Notes under the pieces: generated by a model
The model's input: the letters and a program-made list of their open reading frames with translations, nothing else
What the model was told of the DNA's origin: nothing
Databases searched by the model: none
In this document: positions 37,885 through 46,918 of the stretch, one piece after another
How the letters are laid out: each line of letters begins with the position of its first letter
How positions within the stretch are numbered: position 1 is the stretch's first letter
Position numbers and translations under genes: made by a program
DNA from: Magnetaquicoccus sp039908525
GTDB lineage: Bacteria; Pseudomonadota; Magnetococcia; Magnetococcales; Magnetaquicoccaceae
DNA: 64,000 nt
NCBI GenBank assembly: GCA_039908525.1
Contig: JAMOAY010000011.1
Coordinates: forward strand, 32,682-96,681
Direction of reading: 5' to 3'

Positions 37885-37949
37885 CTAGGCATTCACAGCC
37901 AAAGAGTTGTGCACTCTTGCGCCAACCTCTCACGGCGAACAACGGGGAC

Positions 37950-40031
37950 TCAACCCGCCGCAGCCCGCAGATGGTAAACCGGCTGGGAGCCATAATTTTT
38001 GGCCAGATTTTGGATGCCCAGGTAGGTGCAGTGGTACCAGATGGCGGTGACATCCCCCAGAAAAAGCTCACGATGCCGGCGGGCGCTTTCCTCCACGGTC
38101 AGAAGGGCAACAAACTGCTGCGAGGTGTAGATCTGCCCTGGGACGGTGACCGGCTCAATGCGGGCCGTACGGGACACATGGCTGCCGTAGATCATATCCC
38201 GCCCGGTGAGGGGGTGGACCCCGGCATAGACGGGCCCGGCATGGAGCCCAACCCGTACCTGCAGGGGATACGGCAGGCCAAAATCGGCCGGGCGGCACGC
38301 GGCAAAGCCGCGTTGCAAAGCAAAGGCATAGTGCAGCATGTCACTGGCGGTGGGCTGCACGACATAGAGGGCATCCCCCCAACTCTCCACCAGATCGGGC
38401 CGACGACAGCTCTGCTCCAATTGGGCGTGCAGGAAAGTCAAAAACTGCCACAGACAGGGCAGATTCTCCTCCTTCAGCCTGCTGAAACCGACGATATCGG
38501 CAAACAGCATGGTCTTGATCACCCGTTCCGGCTCCTGCGGTACCATGGGAGAGGGTGTGGCTTCCACGCACGCTGCAGGTGGAGAAGGTTCCGGCGGCGC
38601 CAGGGCTGCCCGCATTTCATCCAGGTCGATCAGGTGCAAGCGACCGATGTCCGGCCACTGGTCCATGAAATCGGCGGCCGTACCGGCCAGATTTTGCGCC
38701 GCATAATCCCAGACCAGCAGCAGGTGAGGCTCCGTATCCAACTGCTGGGCCCGCAGGCGGGCCATGCCGTCGATGATCTGGTTGTTGTAGCGGAACAAAA
38801 TCTGATGGCCCAACAACCGCTCTTCGGTGGCAAAATTGACCGTCGTCGCCAATTTGATGGCCGTGCGAAAACGACGCTCCCAGCGGGCTCCCGCAGGACG
38901 GACCCGGGTGGCCACAAAATCCTCCACGGCACAGGGCAGAAAGAGGTGCACCTCCGCATCCCGCTCCATCATCGTCTCAATGAACAGCAGATCGGAACCG
39001 CAGGCGGCCGAACAATAGCCGATGTGGGCATTGAGCTGTTCCAGGCGATCACGAAGCGCCTCCTTGACGGCGCCCTCCAGATGCGGCGGGAAAAAGGATG
39101 CCTCCGCGCCCGGACGGTCCAGCTCCTGACCCGAAAAAACCACCACCACCGGCGGTGGCAGGATCGCCGCCACCTCGGGCGGCACCGGGATGCCCCGACC
39201 AACCATCAGGGCCATGCGGGCACGGCACTTGGCCACCCAGGCGTAGTGCACCTCCGGCATGGCCACGGCCGCCCGGTACACCTCCAGCGCCTCGTCCACC
39301 TCCCCCAACAGAAGGTGGGCCTCCGCCTCGGTGGTCAAAGCCCGAAAACGACGGCTGGCTGGAACGGCAGCCTGCACCTGCTGACAGAGTCCCACCACCT
39401 GACGGGCGATCTCTCCGGTCTCCTCCTCCAGCCCCACCAGCCAAGTCAGGAACGCAGCGTTGATACCGGTTTCCAGGGTTCCCTCACGCTGAAAACACTC
39501 CAGAAAGGCCTCCTGCCCCCAACGCAGATCCTCCTCGCGAAACCCCTGCAACCACCCCTCAAAGTGGATCTCTCCGAGCAGCTTGAGGGTCTCCAGATCA
39601 TCCTCCCCGGCCACCGCGTGTTTGCGGGCCACCATGGCCGCCAAGCCGTCTGTCAGGGTGGCCAGGCTCCGCAACTCCTCCGGGGTGGGCTCGTCCTCGG
39701 CTCGCCCGGACAGCAGGAGCGCCCCATGCCGACGCACATGTTGCAGCAACTGACGGAGCTGGGGTCTGCCGGCCGCCAGACGCTCTCCCAGAGGCGCGAA
39801 CAGCTTGCGCGCCTCCGACTCGGCACCGCTGCGAAACAAGGCCAGAGTGCCCAACAGGGGGAGGTGGATGCTGTCCGGAAACTGGCTCATGGCGGCCTGC
39901 ACCATGTCATGAGCCAAGAAGCCTTGCCCCTCATCCAACTTCTGGCGGATCGCCGCCATCCACTCCCCCTCCTGCAGAGGGCGCTCCCCCAGGGGACTGA
40001 AACCGCTCGATCGGGTATACAACGGCTCCAT
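37950..40031 (-). CDS. TPR/DUF4071-like protein with C-terminal class III nucleotide cyclase domain
   Basis: About 693 residues. The N-terminal two thirds are helical repeats and a DUF4071 (TRAFs-binding)-like region; the last ~200 residues are a class III cyclase (TMLFADIVGFSRL, VESWGDALYVV, VRVGLHAGPV). Both metal Asp are present. The Glu of VESWGD lies where adenylate cyclases usually have Lys and guanylate cyclases Glu, and HVSRTAR has Ser where the catalytic Asn is usual. Nucleotide preference and activity are therefore uncertain. It has no membrane helix. The start is unclear: ATGs at 40031 and 40037, both without a strong binding site. It is the last gene of the minus-strand cassette, 38 bp after the STAS gene. 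Confidence 0.82.
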   Translation of the reverse strand: MEPLYTRSSGFSPLGERPLQEGEWMAAIRQKLDEGQGFLAHDMVQAAMSQFPDSIHLPLLGTLALFRSGAESEARKLFAPLGERLAAGRPQLRQLLQHVRRHGALLLSGRAEDEPTPEELRSLATLTDGLAAMVARKHAVAGEDDLETLKLLGEIHFEGWLQGFREEDLRWGQEAFLECFQREGTLETGINAAFLTWLVGLEEETGEIARQVVGLCQQVQAAVPASRRFRALTTEAEAHLLLGEVDEALEVYRAAVAMPEVHYAWVAKCRARMALMVGRGIPVPPEVAAILPPPVVVVFSGQELDRPGAEASFFPPHLEGAVKEALRDRLEQLNAHIGYCSAACGSDLLFIETMMERDAEVHLFLPCAVEDFVATRVRPAGARWERRFRTAIKLATTVNFATEERLLGHQILFRYNNQIIDGMARLRAQQLDTEPHLLLVWDYAAQNLAGTAADFMDQWPDIGRLHLIDLDEMRAALAPPEPSPPAACVEATPSPMVPQEPERVIKTMLFADIVGFSRLKEENLPCLWQFLTFLHAQLEQSCRRPDLVESWGDALYVVQPTASDMLHYAFALQRGFAACRPADFGLPYPLQVRVGLHAGPVYAGVHPLTGRDMIYGSHVSRTARIEPVTVPGQIYTSQQFVALLTVEESARRHRELFLGDVTAIWYHCTYLGIQNLAKNYGSQPVYHLRAAAG

Positions 40032-40068
40032 GCTCATCGATGTGACTCTGAGGGGGGAGGATGGCCCT

Positions 40069-40398
40069 TCAACGGGCCGGCAGGTCGTCCAGGCTGGCAT
40101 GAAACTGGAACAGACTGACAAAACCGCTGATGCGGAACACCTCCTGGATGTGAGGCTGAATGGCACACAACACCACCCGCCCCCCCCGGGGCTTCAGCCG
40201 CTTGGCCGCCATGAGCAGCACCCGCAACCCGGCACTGCTGATATAGTCAATGTGCTGGAAATTCAACACCAGTTCAACGTCCCCCTCCTGCAGAAGGCCC
40301 ATGATCTGCTGTTCAAACAGGGTGGAGGTCGTGCTGTCGATGCGCCCTCGGGGCGTCACAACCCGTATCCCACCCCGTTGCTCCTGCTCAATCTCCAC
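40069..40398 (-). CDS. STAS-domain anti-sigma-factor-antagonist-like protein
   Basis: A ~109-residue STAS protein with the fold signature and the phosphorylatable Ser in DYISSAGLRVLL. Proteins of this type (SpoIIAA/RsbV) are phosphorylated by an HATPase switch kinase and reset by a PP2C phosphatase. Both of those activities are fused in the upstream gene product. I take GTG at 40398 as the start because GAGGAG lies eight bases before it and it gives a standard STAS length; a frame open to 40530 would add 44 non-STAS residues. The start overlaps the end of the upstream gene by 11 bp, so the pair is coupled. Confidence 0.88.
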   Translation of the reverse strand: MEIEQEQRGGIRVVTPRGRIDSTTSTLFEQQIMGLLQEGDVELVLNFQHIDYISSAGLRVLLMAAKRLKPRGGRVVLCAIQPHIQEVFRISGFVSLFQFHASLDDLPAR

Positions 40399-43051
40399 GC
40401 CGGGCACTCCTCGGGCCAGAGGCCCCATCTGTGGGGGCAGCCCCCCTCTCTCCGCCCCCCTGCAGGGGATGGATCGCCTTGACCAACAGCAGGCGATTGT
40501 AGCCATCTTCCCAACGGTAATCAACCTCATCCATCATTTCCCGCATAAAATGGATACCCAAACCACCGACGGGGCGCTCCTCCACAGAGGACTCCGTATC
40601 CGGAGCGGGTTTGTCCATTGGGTTGTAGGGAACACCGCCATCCACCACCTCCAGGATCCAGCACCCTGCCTGCCGGTACAGGCAGACCGAAACTGATGGC
40701 GATTCCCCCTCCCGAAAACCGTAGGAGAGCACATTGGTCAACCACTCATCCAGGACCAGATTGATCTGAAACAACACGGCAGCGGCCACGTTTTCCTCTG
40801 CATCCAACGCCGCCAGGCGCTCCGCCAGGAGGGGGATCTCCGCCAGGGCACACACCCGCTCTTCCAGCAGTTTTTCCGCCCCGACCAGCCAGGGCGTGCC
40901 CGGTTGGGGCAGGGGGAGCGCCTCGGGCAGAAAAACCTCCGCCCTCTCTCCTGCAGGAGGGGCATCATAACGGAGAGCCAGACAGGTGATATCATCCGAC
41001 TGCTCTGCTCCGGCAATGAAACGGCGCAAGGCATGATCCACCCGTTCCACCAGCTCCCGAGGTTCCAGCAGACAGGATTCACCCAAAACACGCATCAGGC
41101 GCTCTTCCCCAAAGGCATGGCCCGCACCATCAAAGGCCTCGGTCACACCATCCGTGAAAAAGAAAAGGGTGTCATGGGCAGAAAGTTGCAGGCTCCGTTC
41201 CTGGTATTCCACCTCTTCCAGGACACCCAGGGCCATCTCTCCGGCCGAGGGCAGGGCGGTCACTTGCCCCCCGGCACTCAGATGACAGGGCGGATTGTGC
41301 CCCCCGTTGGCGTAACAGAAACGCCCGCTTCGACTGTCCAGGATCCCATAAAAGAGGGTGACAAACAGCTCCATGGGGTTCTGAATACACAACTGGTTGT
41401 TCACCTCCCGAAGGCATTGGGCCGGGGAACCACCCTTCTGGCCAACGCTCTGCAGAACAGTGCGGGAGATGGTCATGAAGAAGGCCGCTGGCACCCCTTT
41501 GCCCGACACGTCCGCCACCACCACGCCGACCCGCTGTGCATCCAGGGCAAAAAAATCATAGAAGTCACCCCCTGTTTCCAGGGCTGGACGCATGGTGGCG
41601 TACAACCGATAGCAGGGATGGGAGGGAAACTGGCTGGGCAGCATGGCCAACTGCATGGCCCGGGCAATCTGCAACTCGGCATCAATCCTCTGTCTGGCCT
41701 GGGCCAGTTTGTCATTCTGAGCCTGCAGCTGCGCCGTTTTCTCCATCACCAATTGATCCAGAAGCTCTTTCCTCTGGATCACCTCCTGGGCCATCTTCTG
41801 GAACACCCGCCAGAGTTTGCCCAGTTCATCGTTGCTGTGGAGACCGTTTTCCTGCGTGAAAAGCACCTTCAGGTTGGTCGCCTGGGCAATCCCCGTGGGC
41901 ATGTTTTCCTCGTCCCGCCCATTCTGACCGGCGCGGGTGAAACTCTGCTCCAGAAGGGCGCTGGCCCGGGTCAATACCGCCAGAGGACGGGTCAGATAGC
42001 GTCCGATCAGCAGAGACAGGGCAACCATGAAGCCTCCCACCAGCAGCAGACTGTGCATGGTGTCATCGAACAGGGCCATGAGGGGCAGGGTGAAACGGCC
42101 CTCATCCTCGCTCATACCCACCACCCATGTATGGGCGCTGAGAGCGGCCGTGCCCGTCACACGATGAGAGCGCCATCCGGGAGCAAAATGGTGCACATAC
42201 CCTGGAGGACGACCGCTCAGCATCTGTTCGGCCAGGATCGGATCGTCCAGGCTGGCAATGGTGCGCACCGGCAGGTTCTGTTTGTGCAGGAGTTGCTGGA
42301 TCTTCTCTGCCGGCAAAGGACGCAGGCTCTGAAAACGGATCCCGGGATCCGGATGGTGGATGATCACCCCGTCCCGATCCACCAGGAAGGGGGTGATGTC
42401 ACGACTGCCCGACTCCTCCATGATGGTTTGCACCACCCGCCCCAGCAGCTTGATAACCGCCACGCCGAGGATCTGGCCCGAATCATTCCGCACCGGCCTG
42501 GCGAAGTAGGCCCCCGAGTGACCACTGGTGGCTCCATAACGTAGGTTGGAGACAAAGGTGGCACCGGTGCGGGCCTCCTGGAAATAGTCCAGCTCTGGCC
42601 GCAACTGACCCACCACCTGAGGATTGCTGGAAACCAGAAAACGCCCTTCCCGGTCCATGACGTAGGCCGAGGCCACGTCGGCGTTCATGCGACTGATATG
42701 CTGGACGGTCTGGTTGACCGACTCCAACTCCCCGCCCCGCGCATCCTGGGGCAGGGAGAGCAGCCGAATGACCTCCGGATCCCCGGCCAGGAAATTGACC
42801 AGCAGCAGACTGTCCTTGACCCATTGATCCAGGCGCTGCGCAACGCTGATGGCCAACAGTTTCAGGTTCTCCTCCTCCAGATGACCCACCCGAACCATGG
42901 CGCCCTGCATGTTCCAGTAGGTGATACCCAGCATGGGCAGCAGAGAGACCGCCAACAGCAGCAGGATGAGCTTGGCCGTAATCCCCCAGCCCCTCCAACG
43001 GGGAGGGGAAGCTGTCTCGACAACGACAGGCGGCGTGCCGGCATGGATCAC
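40388..43051 (-). CDS. Sensor PP2C phosphatase with switch-kinase domain (dCache-HAMP-PP2C-HATPase)
   Basis: About 887 residues. Order: membrane helix 28-45, periplasmic dCache-like sensor (46-335), helix 345-365, HAMP and coiled coil to about 490, SpoIIE-type PP2C (GGDFYDFF, VADVSGKGVPAAFF, DGVTEAFD, SDDIT) to about 720, and an RsbW-like HATPase (DEWLTN, DGGVPYNP, GGLGIHFM) at 750-855. The metal-binding Asp of the PP2C are present. It joins the two opposing activities of a partner-switch module, and the STAS target is the next gene. GTG at 43051 has GGGGAAG just upstream and starts 13 bp after the preceding gene; no ATG lies before the first helix. Confidence 0.87.
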   Translation of the reverse strand: MIHAGTPPVVVETASPPRWRGWGITAKLILLLLAVSLLPMLGITYWNMQGAMVRVGHLEEENLKLLAISVAQRLDQWVKDSLLLVNFLAGDPEVIRLLSLPQDARGGELESVNQTVQHISRMNADVASAYVMDREGRFLVSSNPQVVGQLRPELDYFQEARTGATFVSNLRYGATSGHSGAYFARPVRNDSGQILGVAVIKLLGRVVQTIMEESGSRDITPFLVDRDGVIIHHPDPGIRFQSLRPLPAEKIQQLLHKQNLPVRTIASLDDPILAEQMLSGRPPGYVHHFAPGWRSHRVTGTAALSAHTWVVGMSEDEGRFTLPLMALFDDTMHSLLLVGGFMVALSLLIGRYLTRPLAVLTRASALLEQSFTRAGQNGRDEENMPTGIAQATNLKVLFTQENGLHSNDELGKLWRVFQKMAQEVIQRKELLDQLVMEKTAQLQAQNDKLAQARQRIDAELQIARAMQLAMLPSQFPSHPCYRLYATMRPALETGGDFYDFFALDAQRVGVVVADVSGKGVPAAFFMTISRTVLQSVGQKGGSPAQCLREVNNQLCIQNPMELFVTLFYGILDSRSGRFCYANGGHNPPCHLSAGGQVTALPSAGEMALGVLEEVEYQERSLQLSAHDTLFFFTDGVTEAFDGAGHAFGEERLMRVLGESCLLEPRELVERVDHALRRFIAGAEQSDDITCLALRYDAPPAGERAEVFLPEALPLPQPGTPWLVGAEKLLEERVCALAEIPLLAERLAALDAEENVAAAVLFQINLVLDEWLTNVLSYGFREGESPSVSVCLYRQAGCWILEVVDGGVPYNPMDKPAPDTESSVEERPVGGLGIHFMREMMDEVDYRWEDGYNRLLLVKAIHPLQGGGERGAAPTDGASGPRSARRGD

Positions 43052-43064
43052 AGGCTTCCCCTTT

Positions 43065-44135
43065 TTATTCAAAAAAACTGTTGGTGGAGCGGGAAAAAGC
43101 CTCAAAGATGGAGGGCAGCTGGATACCGCGTTTGGCGAGCAGGGAGTGCCGCATGGAGACCACATACTGCTCCGGCATCCGGGTGGGTATGGTGGCGGCC
43201 TTGACTCCATGGTCAAGGATGCGCAGGGCCATACGGGCGGCCACCTCTCCCTGCTCAAAAGGGGAAATACCCAGAGAGAGCATGGCGCCATCGGCGGCAT
43301 TGAAAAGATTCATGCCGATGACGGGCCGTGCGCTGTGGGCTTCTGTCCAGCGCATCACCTCTTGCGGGGTCACGAAACCCGCACCGCCCTCCCGGGTCAA
43401 CTCCCGGTATCCCCCCACCAGCACGATGTCGGCCAGCTCGTCGACACGCCGGATGACATCCTGCCACTCCCGAAAACTTTGTACCGCCAGATTGCCCTTG
43501 TATTCCACCGGAGCCCACGCAAAGGTTTCCAGGAACTGGGCATCCATGCGCACCGAGGTGCTGCGGTCGCTCAGAAACAGGGCACGAATGGCAGGTGCGA
43601 CAGCCTCCTGGTCACCCCCTCCGTGAGCTGCACGTTTCTCACGCCCCTGCGTCCCAACCAACAGCAGCAGATCCTTGATGGCCGCCAACGGTTTGCGTTC
43701 CAGAATGCCCGTCACATTGTCGGCATGGCTATAACCATAGCTTTCGGGATCGTTATTGATCCCCGCATGCACGATCTGGATGGTGGGGTCCTTGACATAA
43801 TGTTGGGCAACCAACGCCTGGGCATCGTCATCCACGACCAGCAGGATATCGGGGCGTATGGCATCCACCGCGTGCCGCGCCGCGATGCCGGCCCGGCGCA
43901 GATTGCTTTTTTCTTTGAAGTTTTTTACGTTCATGTAGTGATACTGGATATCAATCAGGCTGCGCCCCCTGAAGATCCGTTCCAGACCCTGGTTGATCTG
44001 CTGGGTCCAGATATAGTCGGTATGGTAGCTGTGTACCACCAGGATGCGTGGTCTCTGGGCGTTGACGTAAAGAGTCAACCCGGCCAGACACCCCAGAAAG
44101 GCCAACATGATCCATCGGGTAAACCTGTTCTGCAT
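43065..44135 (-). CDS. ABC-type periplasmic substrate-binding-like protein
   Basis: A 356-residue protein with an N-terminal signal anchor (8-26) and the ABC_sub_bind (TrpX/YtfQ-like) fold: PRILVVHSYHTDYIWTQQIN, DILLVVDDDAQ, VHAGINNDPESYGY, IVLVGGYRELT. Proteins of this group often feed sensor kinases or phosphatases instead of a permease. No ABC permease or ATPase is encoded nearby. It starts one base after the transporter fusion's stop and ends 13 bp before the dCache phosphatase, so it may present a ligand to that sensor. Ligand unknown. Confidence 0.82.
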   Translation of the reverse strand: MQNRFTRWIMLAFLGCLAGLTLYVNAQRPRILVVHSYHTDYIWTQQINQGLERIFRGRSLIDIQYHYMNVKNFKEKSNLRRAGIAARHAVDAIRPDILLVVDDDAQALVAQHYVKDPTIQIVHAGINNDPESYGYSHADNVTGILERKPLAAIKDLLLLVGTQGREKRAAHGGGDQEAVAPAIRALFLSDRSTSVRMDAQFLETFAWAPVEYKGNLAVQSFREWQDVIRRVDELADIVLVGGYRELTREGGAGFVTPQEVMRWTEAHSARPVIGMNLFNAADGAMLSLGISPFEQGEVAARMALRILDHGVKAATIPTRMPEQYVVSMRHSLLAKRGIQLPSIFEAFSRSTNSFFE

Positions 44136-46127
44136 CTACAGGATCCCCAGATGGTGCCAGAAAGGGATCGAGACATAAACCGCCACCAACTTGGCCAATG
44201 AGATATAGAGGTTGAACAGCAGCAGCCGTCTGCCATCCGCACGCACAACCCCCGCAGCCAGGTTGGCAAACTGCAGGTAGTAGGAGGATTGGTAAGGCCA
44301 TATAAAACTTTCGGAAAACAGCAACACCAGGAATCCAACCAGCCATGGGTTGACGCCCATGTTGATGGCTGTTGGCATCAGCAGGGTGCTGAAAATGACC
44401 ACCGTGGCATTGATGGGCATGGCGATGCGCACCACGAAGATACTGACCGCCAACACGGCAATGAACAGTTGCAAATTGTCCCGCATCAGCATGGCCAGCC
44501 AGCCCATGTGTTGGGTCAGCCAGAGGTCAACGTGCAGGTGGCGCATGGCGTTGATCATGCCGATCAACCCGGCCAGAAAGAGAATGAACCCCCAGTCCAC
44601 CTGGTGCTGGATCTCCTTTTTGCCCAAATAGCCCAACATGAGCAGGCCGAGCAGGATCGACAGGGAGACCCAGGGCACGCCGATCCGGTTGACGGTCACC
44701 GTGAGGAAACTCATGAGCAACAGACCCAAACCAAGCAGACCGGCCCACTCCGCACTCTTCATGGGCCCCAGCATCTGCAATTGGGCAGAGACGACGGCAC
44801 GGGAGATGCGGGGGCGGCCTGAATTGCGGAACAGCAGGAGCGCTCCCAGCAGGTAGAGAAGCAGCAGAACCCCACCGCATACCGAAGCGGCATACAACCA
44901 GACGAACCAGTTGAACTGGATCTGCTCCTGGACCGGCAAAAAACCAAACACCACAAAGTTGATCGATTTGCTGCTCAAAAAGACAGAACTCATCAGGCTG
45001 ACGCCATACAACACACTGGCCCCCAGGCGGGATCCCTCGGCCCGGGCGGCCGACGCGCTGAAACCGTTCAACAGGTCATTGAGAAAGGGGGTCATAATCA
45101 CCACCCGACCGTTGCAGGAGGGCACCAGAGGGGTGAGTATTGTCCCGGTCAGGAACAGGCTCAGATTGTACCAACCCTTGTGGGCGGGCCCGATGCGCAG
45201 CAACCACAGCAAAACCCGGTAGGAGAGGCCGGAGCCGGTCAGGACGATGCTCAGCCCGAAAATGCCCAACACCAGAAAAATGGAGTCCGAGGCAAAGCCT
45301 CCCAGGGCGACACTTGGCGGCACCAGGCCAAACAGAAGGATGCCCAACACCGCGAACAGGGCCGGCACAAAATCGGGCAGGGTGCGAAAAATCCACATCA
45401 CCACAGCGGCCGAGGTGATGGCGACGATATAACTGGCCTGTTGTCCGGGAGACTCTTCGAGATGTTCCAACCCGTAACCGGTCAACAGAGGCACCACCAG
45501 CGTCAGGAGCCACCCCAGCAAGAGACGCGCGGAACCTTTGCGATCGTGCAGAACCCCTTGCAGTTTGCCAACAGCCTCCTGGAGCAGATTGCCCCCCTCC
45601 CGCCGCATCCCGGGTTGCGCCGCCTCCCCTGTTTCCGTGCGGACAAAGCGGTCCGTGAACGAAGCAAACACCAGATCCCGCAGGGGACGGTTGGTCCAGA
45701 CAACATCCTGGAAAGCCGCCCTGGACAGTACCACCACCTCTGAGGGCTCCGTGGCGGTCACTGTGGAGGCGTAGACCTGCATGGTGAGCACCGCCTCCTG
45801 ACCCAACAGGCCGGAACGTATCAACACCACGTCATCGTTGCTTGCAAACCGGAAACAGCCCGTCAAGACCGCGTAACACGCCTGGGCCGGGGCGCCCCGT
45901 TCATGCAACACCTCGCCGGGTTGCAATTGACGGACGACGGCTTTCCCCAACAGGCGCGCCCGATCTTCCACAGGACAGGCGACAAACACCCCATCACCCT
46001 GCAACAGGCGGGCGATACGATCCAACTGGGAAAGTTGTTCCCCCTCCCTTGCAGCAGCATGTGCTGCCGGTTCGACTCCGGAGACGGTCCTCCCCTGCGA
46101 ACCGTCGTTGCGCTCACCATCACCCAT
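44136..46127 (-). CDS. SLC13/DASS-type anion transporter with N-terminal CRP/FNR-fold domain
   Basis: A 663-residue fusion. Residues about 37-155 are a CRP/FNR-type beta-roll (LQPGEVLHERGAPAQACYAVLTGCF, then GLLGQEAVLTMQVYASTVTATEPSEVVVLSR). Residues about 200-663 are a DASS-family transporter with roughly 11-12 membrane helices and the SNT-like motifs VPSCNGRVVIMTPF and INATVVIFSTLLMP. DASS proteins move dicarboxylates or sulfate with sodium or protons. The beta-roll lacks the usual phosphate-binding Arg of cAMP sites, so ligand binding is uncertain. It starts the core cassette; a GAAG lies upstream of the ATG. Nucleotide cyclase four genes downstream is the tempting partner. Confidence 0.88.
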   Translation of the reverse strand: MGDGERNDGSQGRTVSGVEPAAHAAAREGEQLSQLDRIARLLQGDGVFVACPVEDRARLLGKAVVRQLQPGEVLHERGAPAQACYAVLTGCFRFASNDDVVLIRSGLLGQEAVLTMQVYASTVTATEPSEVVVLSRAAFQDVVWTNRPLRDLVFASFTDRFVRTETGEAAQPGMRREGGNLLQEAVGKLQGVLHDRKGSARLLLGWLLTLVVPLLTGYGLEHLEESPGQQASYIVAITSAAVVMWIFRTLPDFVPALFAVLGILLFGLVPPSVALGGFASDSIFLVLGIFGLSIVLTGSGLSYRVLLWLLRIGPAHKGWYNLSLFLTGTILTPLVPSCNGRVVIMTPFLNDLLNGFSASAARAEGSRLGASVLYGVSLMSSVFLSSKSINFVVFGFLPVQEQIQFNWFVWLYAASVCGGVLLLLYLLGALLLFRNSGRPRISRAVVSAQLQMLGPMKSAEWAGLLGLGLLLMSFLTVTVNRIGVPWVSLSILLGLLMLGYLGKKEIQHQVDWGFILFLAGLIGMINAMRHLHVDLWLTQHMGWLAMLMRDNLQLFIAVLAVSIFVVRIAMPINATVVIFSTLLMPTAINMGVNPWLVGFLVLLFSESFIWPYQSSYYLQFANLAAGVVRADGRRLLLFNLYISLAKLVAVYVSIPFWHHLGIL

Positions 46128-46184
46128 GGGGTTTCTTCGACAAAGCAGTCTGAAAAGTTGAAAAGAGTGCCACAGAGGATCCTG

Positions 46185-46490
46185 TCATTTGGATTTGAAC
46201 AATGCCTCGGCAGCCTGACGCGACTGATCGACCGGTTTTCTGGGACGCGGCTGGGAGGCCGGCGGTACCGCCTTGAAAAATTCACAAAAGTTGCTCTGCT
46301 CCTTTTCCACCACCCGCTCTGCCTGGATTTCACGGCAGGCGTTGTAGCAAAGAGGGTCATACAAAAAGCAATTTTTGCAGACCCGGGTCTCCCGGTGACA
46401 GCTCGGACAGTCATCCTGTCGACCAAAATTTTCAACAGCAAGAGACTCGCCGCAATTCCAACAAGTACCTGTACGATTGACGTGCATCAT
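46185..46490 (-). CDS. Small Cys-rich zinc-ribbon protein
   Basis: About 101 residues with nine Cys: C10-x2-C13, C28-x2-C31, C38-x2-C41, C48, C52 and C69. The first four look like one zinc ribbon (CWNCGES, CPSC) and CKNC/CYNAC a second metal site. The C-terminal 30 residues are Lys/Arg/Pro-rich. I do not recognise a named family; similar short Cys-rich proteins are common and of unknown role in several proteobacteria. Two ATG codons (46490, 46487) are possible starts, neither with a strong binding site. It is 57 bp upstream of the transporter fusion on the same strand and could lead that transcript. Confidence 0.7.
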   Translation of the reverse strand: MMHVNRTGTCWNCGESLAVENFGRQDDCPSCHRETRVCKNCFLYDPLCYNACREIQAERVVEKEQSNFCEFFKAVPPASQPRPRKPVDQSRQAAEALFKSK

Positions 46491-46918
46491 CCGGTTTCCG
46501 TTTTCTGTGGGGTTGGAGGGGAGACAGACACCATTCGGCAGGAAGCGTGGCATCCAGCCGCCTCGGGGTCAATCTACCCCATTTTGCCCCATTTTGAAAA
46601 AGAAAATTACGCACAGACCCCACCCATCCCTCCCGGCGCGTGCCTCGGCCTGGAAAGATTAAAATTTAGCCATATGCCAAGGAGACAAACAAGGGTTTGC
46701 CTATTTTTTAATCGCACTCACCTGCTGAGCGACCATCCAGACAGTCTTGAATTGATTATATACATTTAATAACAATATGTTGTTTATGCAGGCATGATTT
46801 ATGCTTTTGAAGTGACAATCCATCGACAGCCGATGTCCAGGCTGGGCGGTCACTCAGACAACGATCAATGTCCCGCGTCGACGCGCGCGCACACCACGAC
46901 ACAAGAGGAGAAACACGA
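46491..46918. other. 428-bp intergenic region, AT-rich, with glnK promoter
   Basis: There is no gene between the Zn-ribbon ORF (reading left) and glnK (reading right). The part from about 46660 to 46810 is distinctly AT-rich. The only site I can name is the sigma-54-like element at 46790-46804. No terminator or RNA gene was seen. Confidence 0.7.
46790..46804 (+). promoter_or_regulatory. Sigma-54-like promoter of glnK-amtB
   Basis: AGGCATGATTTATGC has the GG (46791) and GC (46803) exactly 12 nt apart as in TGGCAC-N5-TTGC, with T to A changes at two less strict places. It would give a leader of about 100 nt before glnK. Its neighbour operon of the same function has a better site, which supports the call. 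Confidence 0.5.

Noticed and set aside
46150..46172. Possible sigma-54 promoter (TGGCAC on the minus strand) before the CRP-fold/SLC13 gene
   Set aside because: The -24 half is perfect but at the -12 position the GC is AA, so the spacing rule fails.
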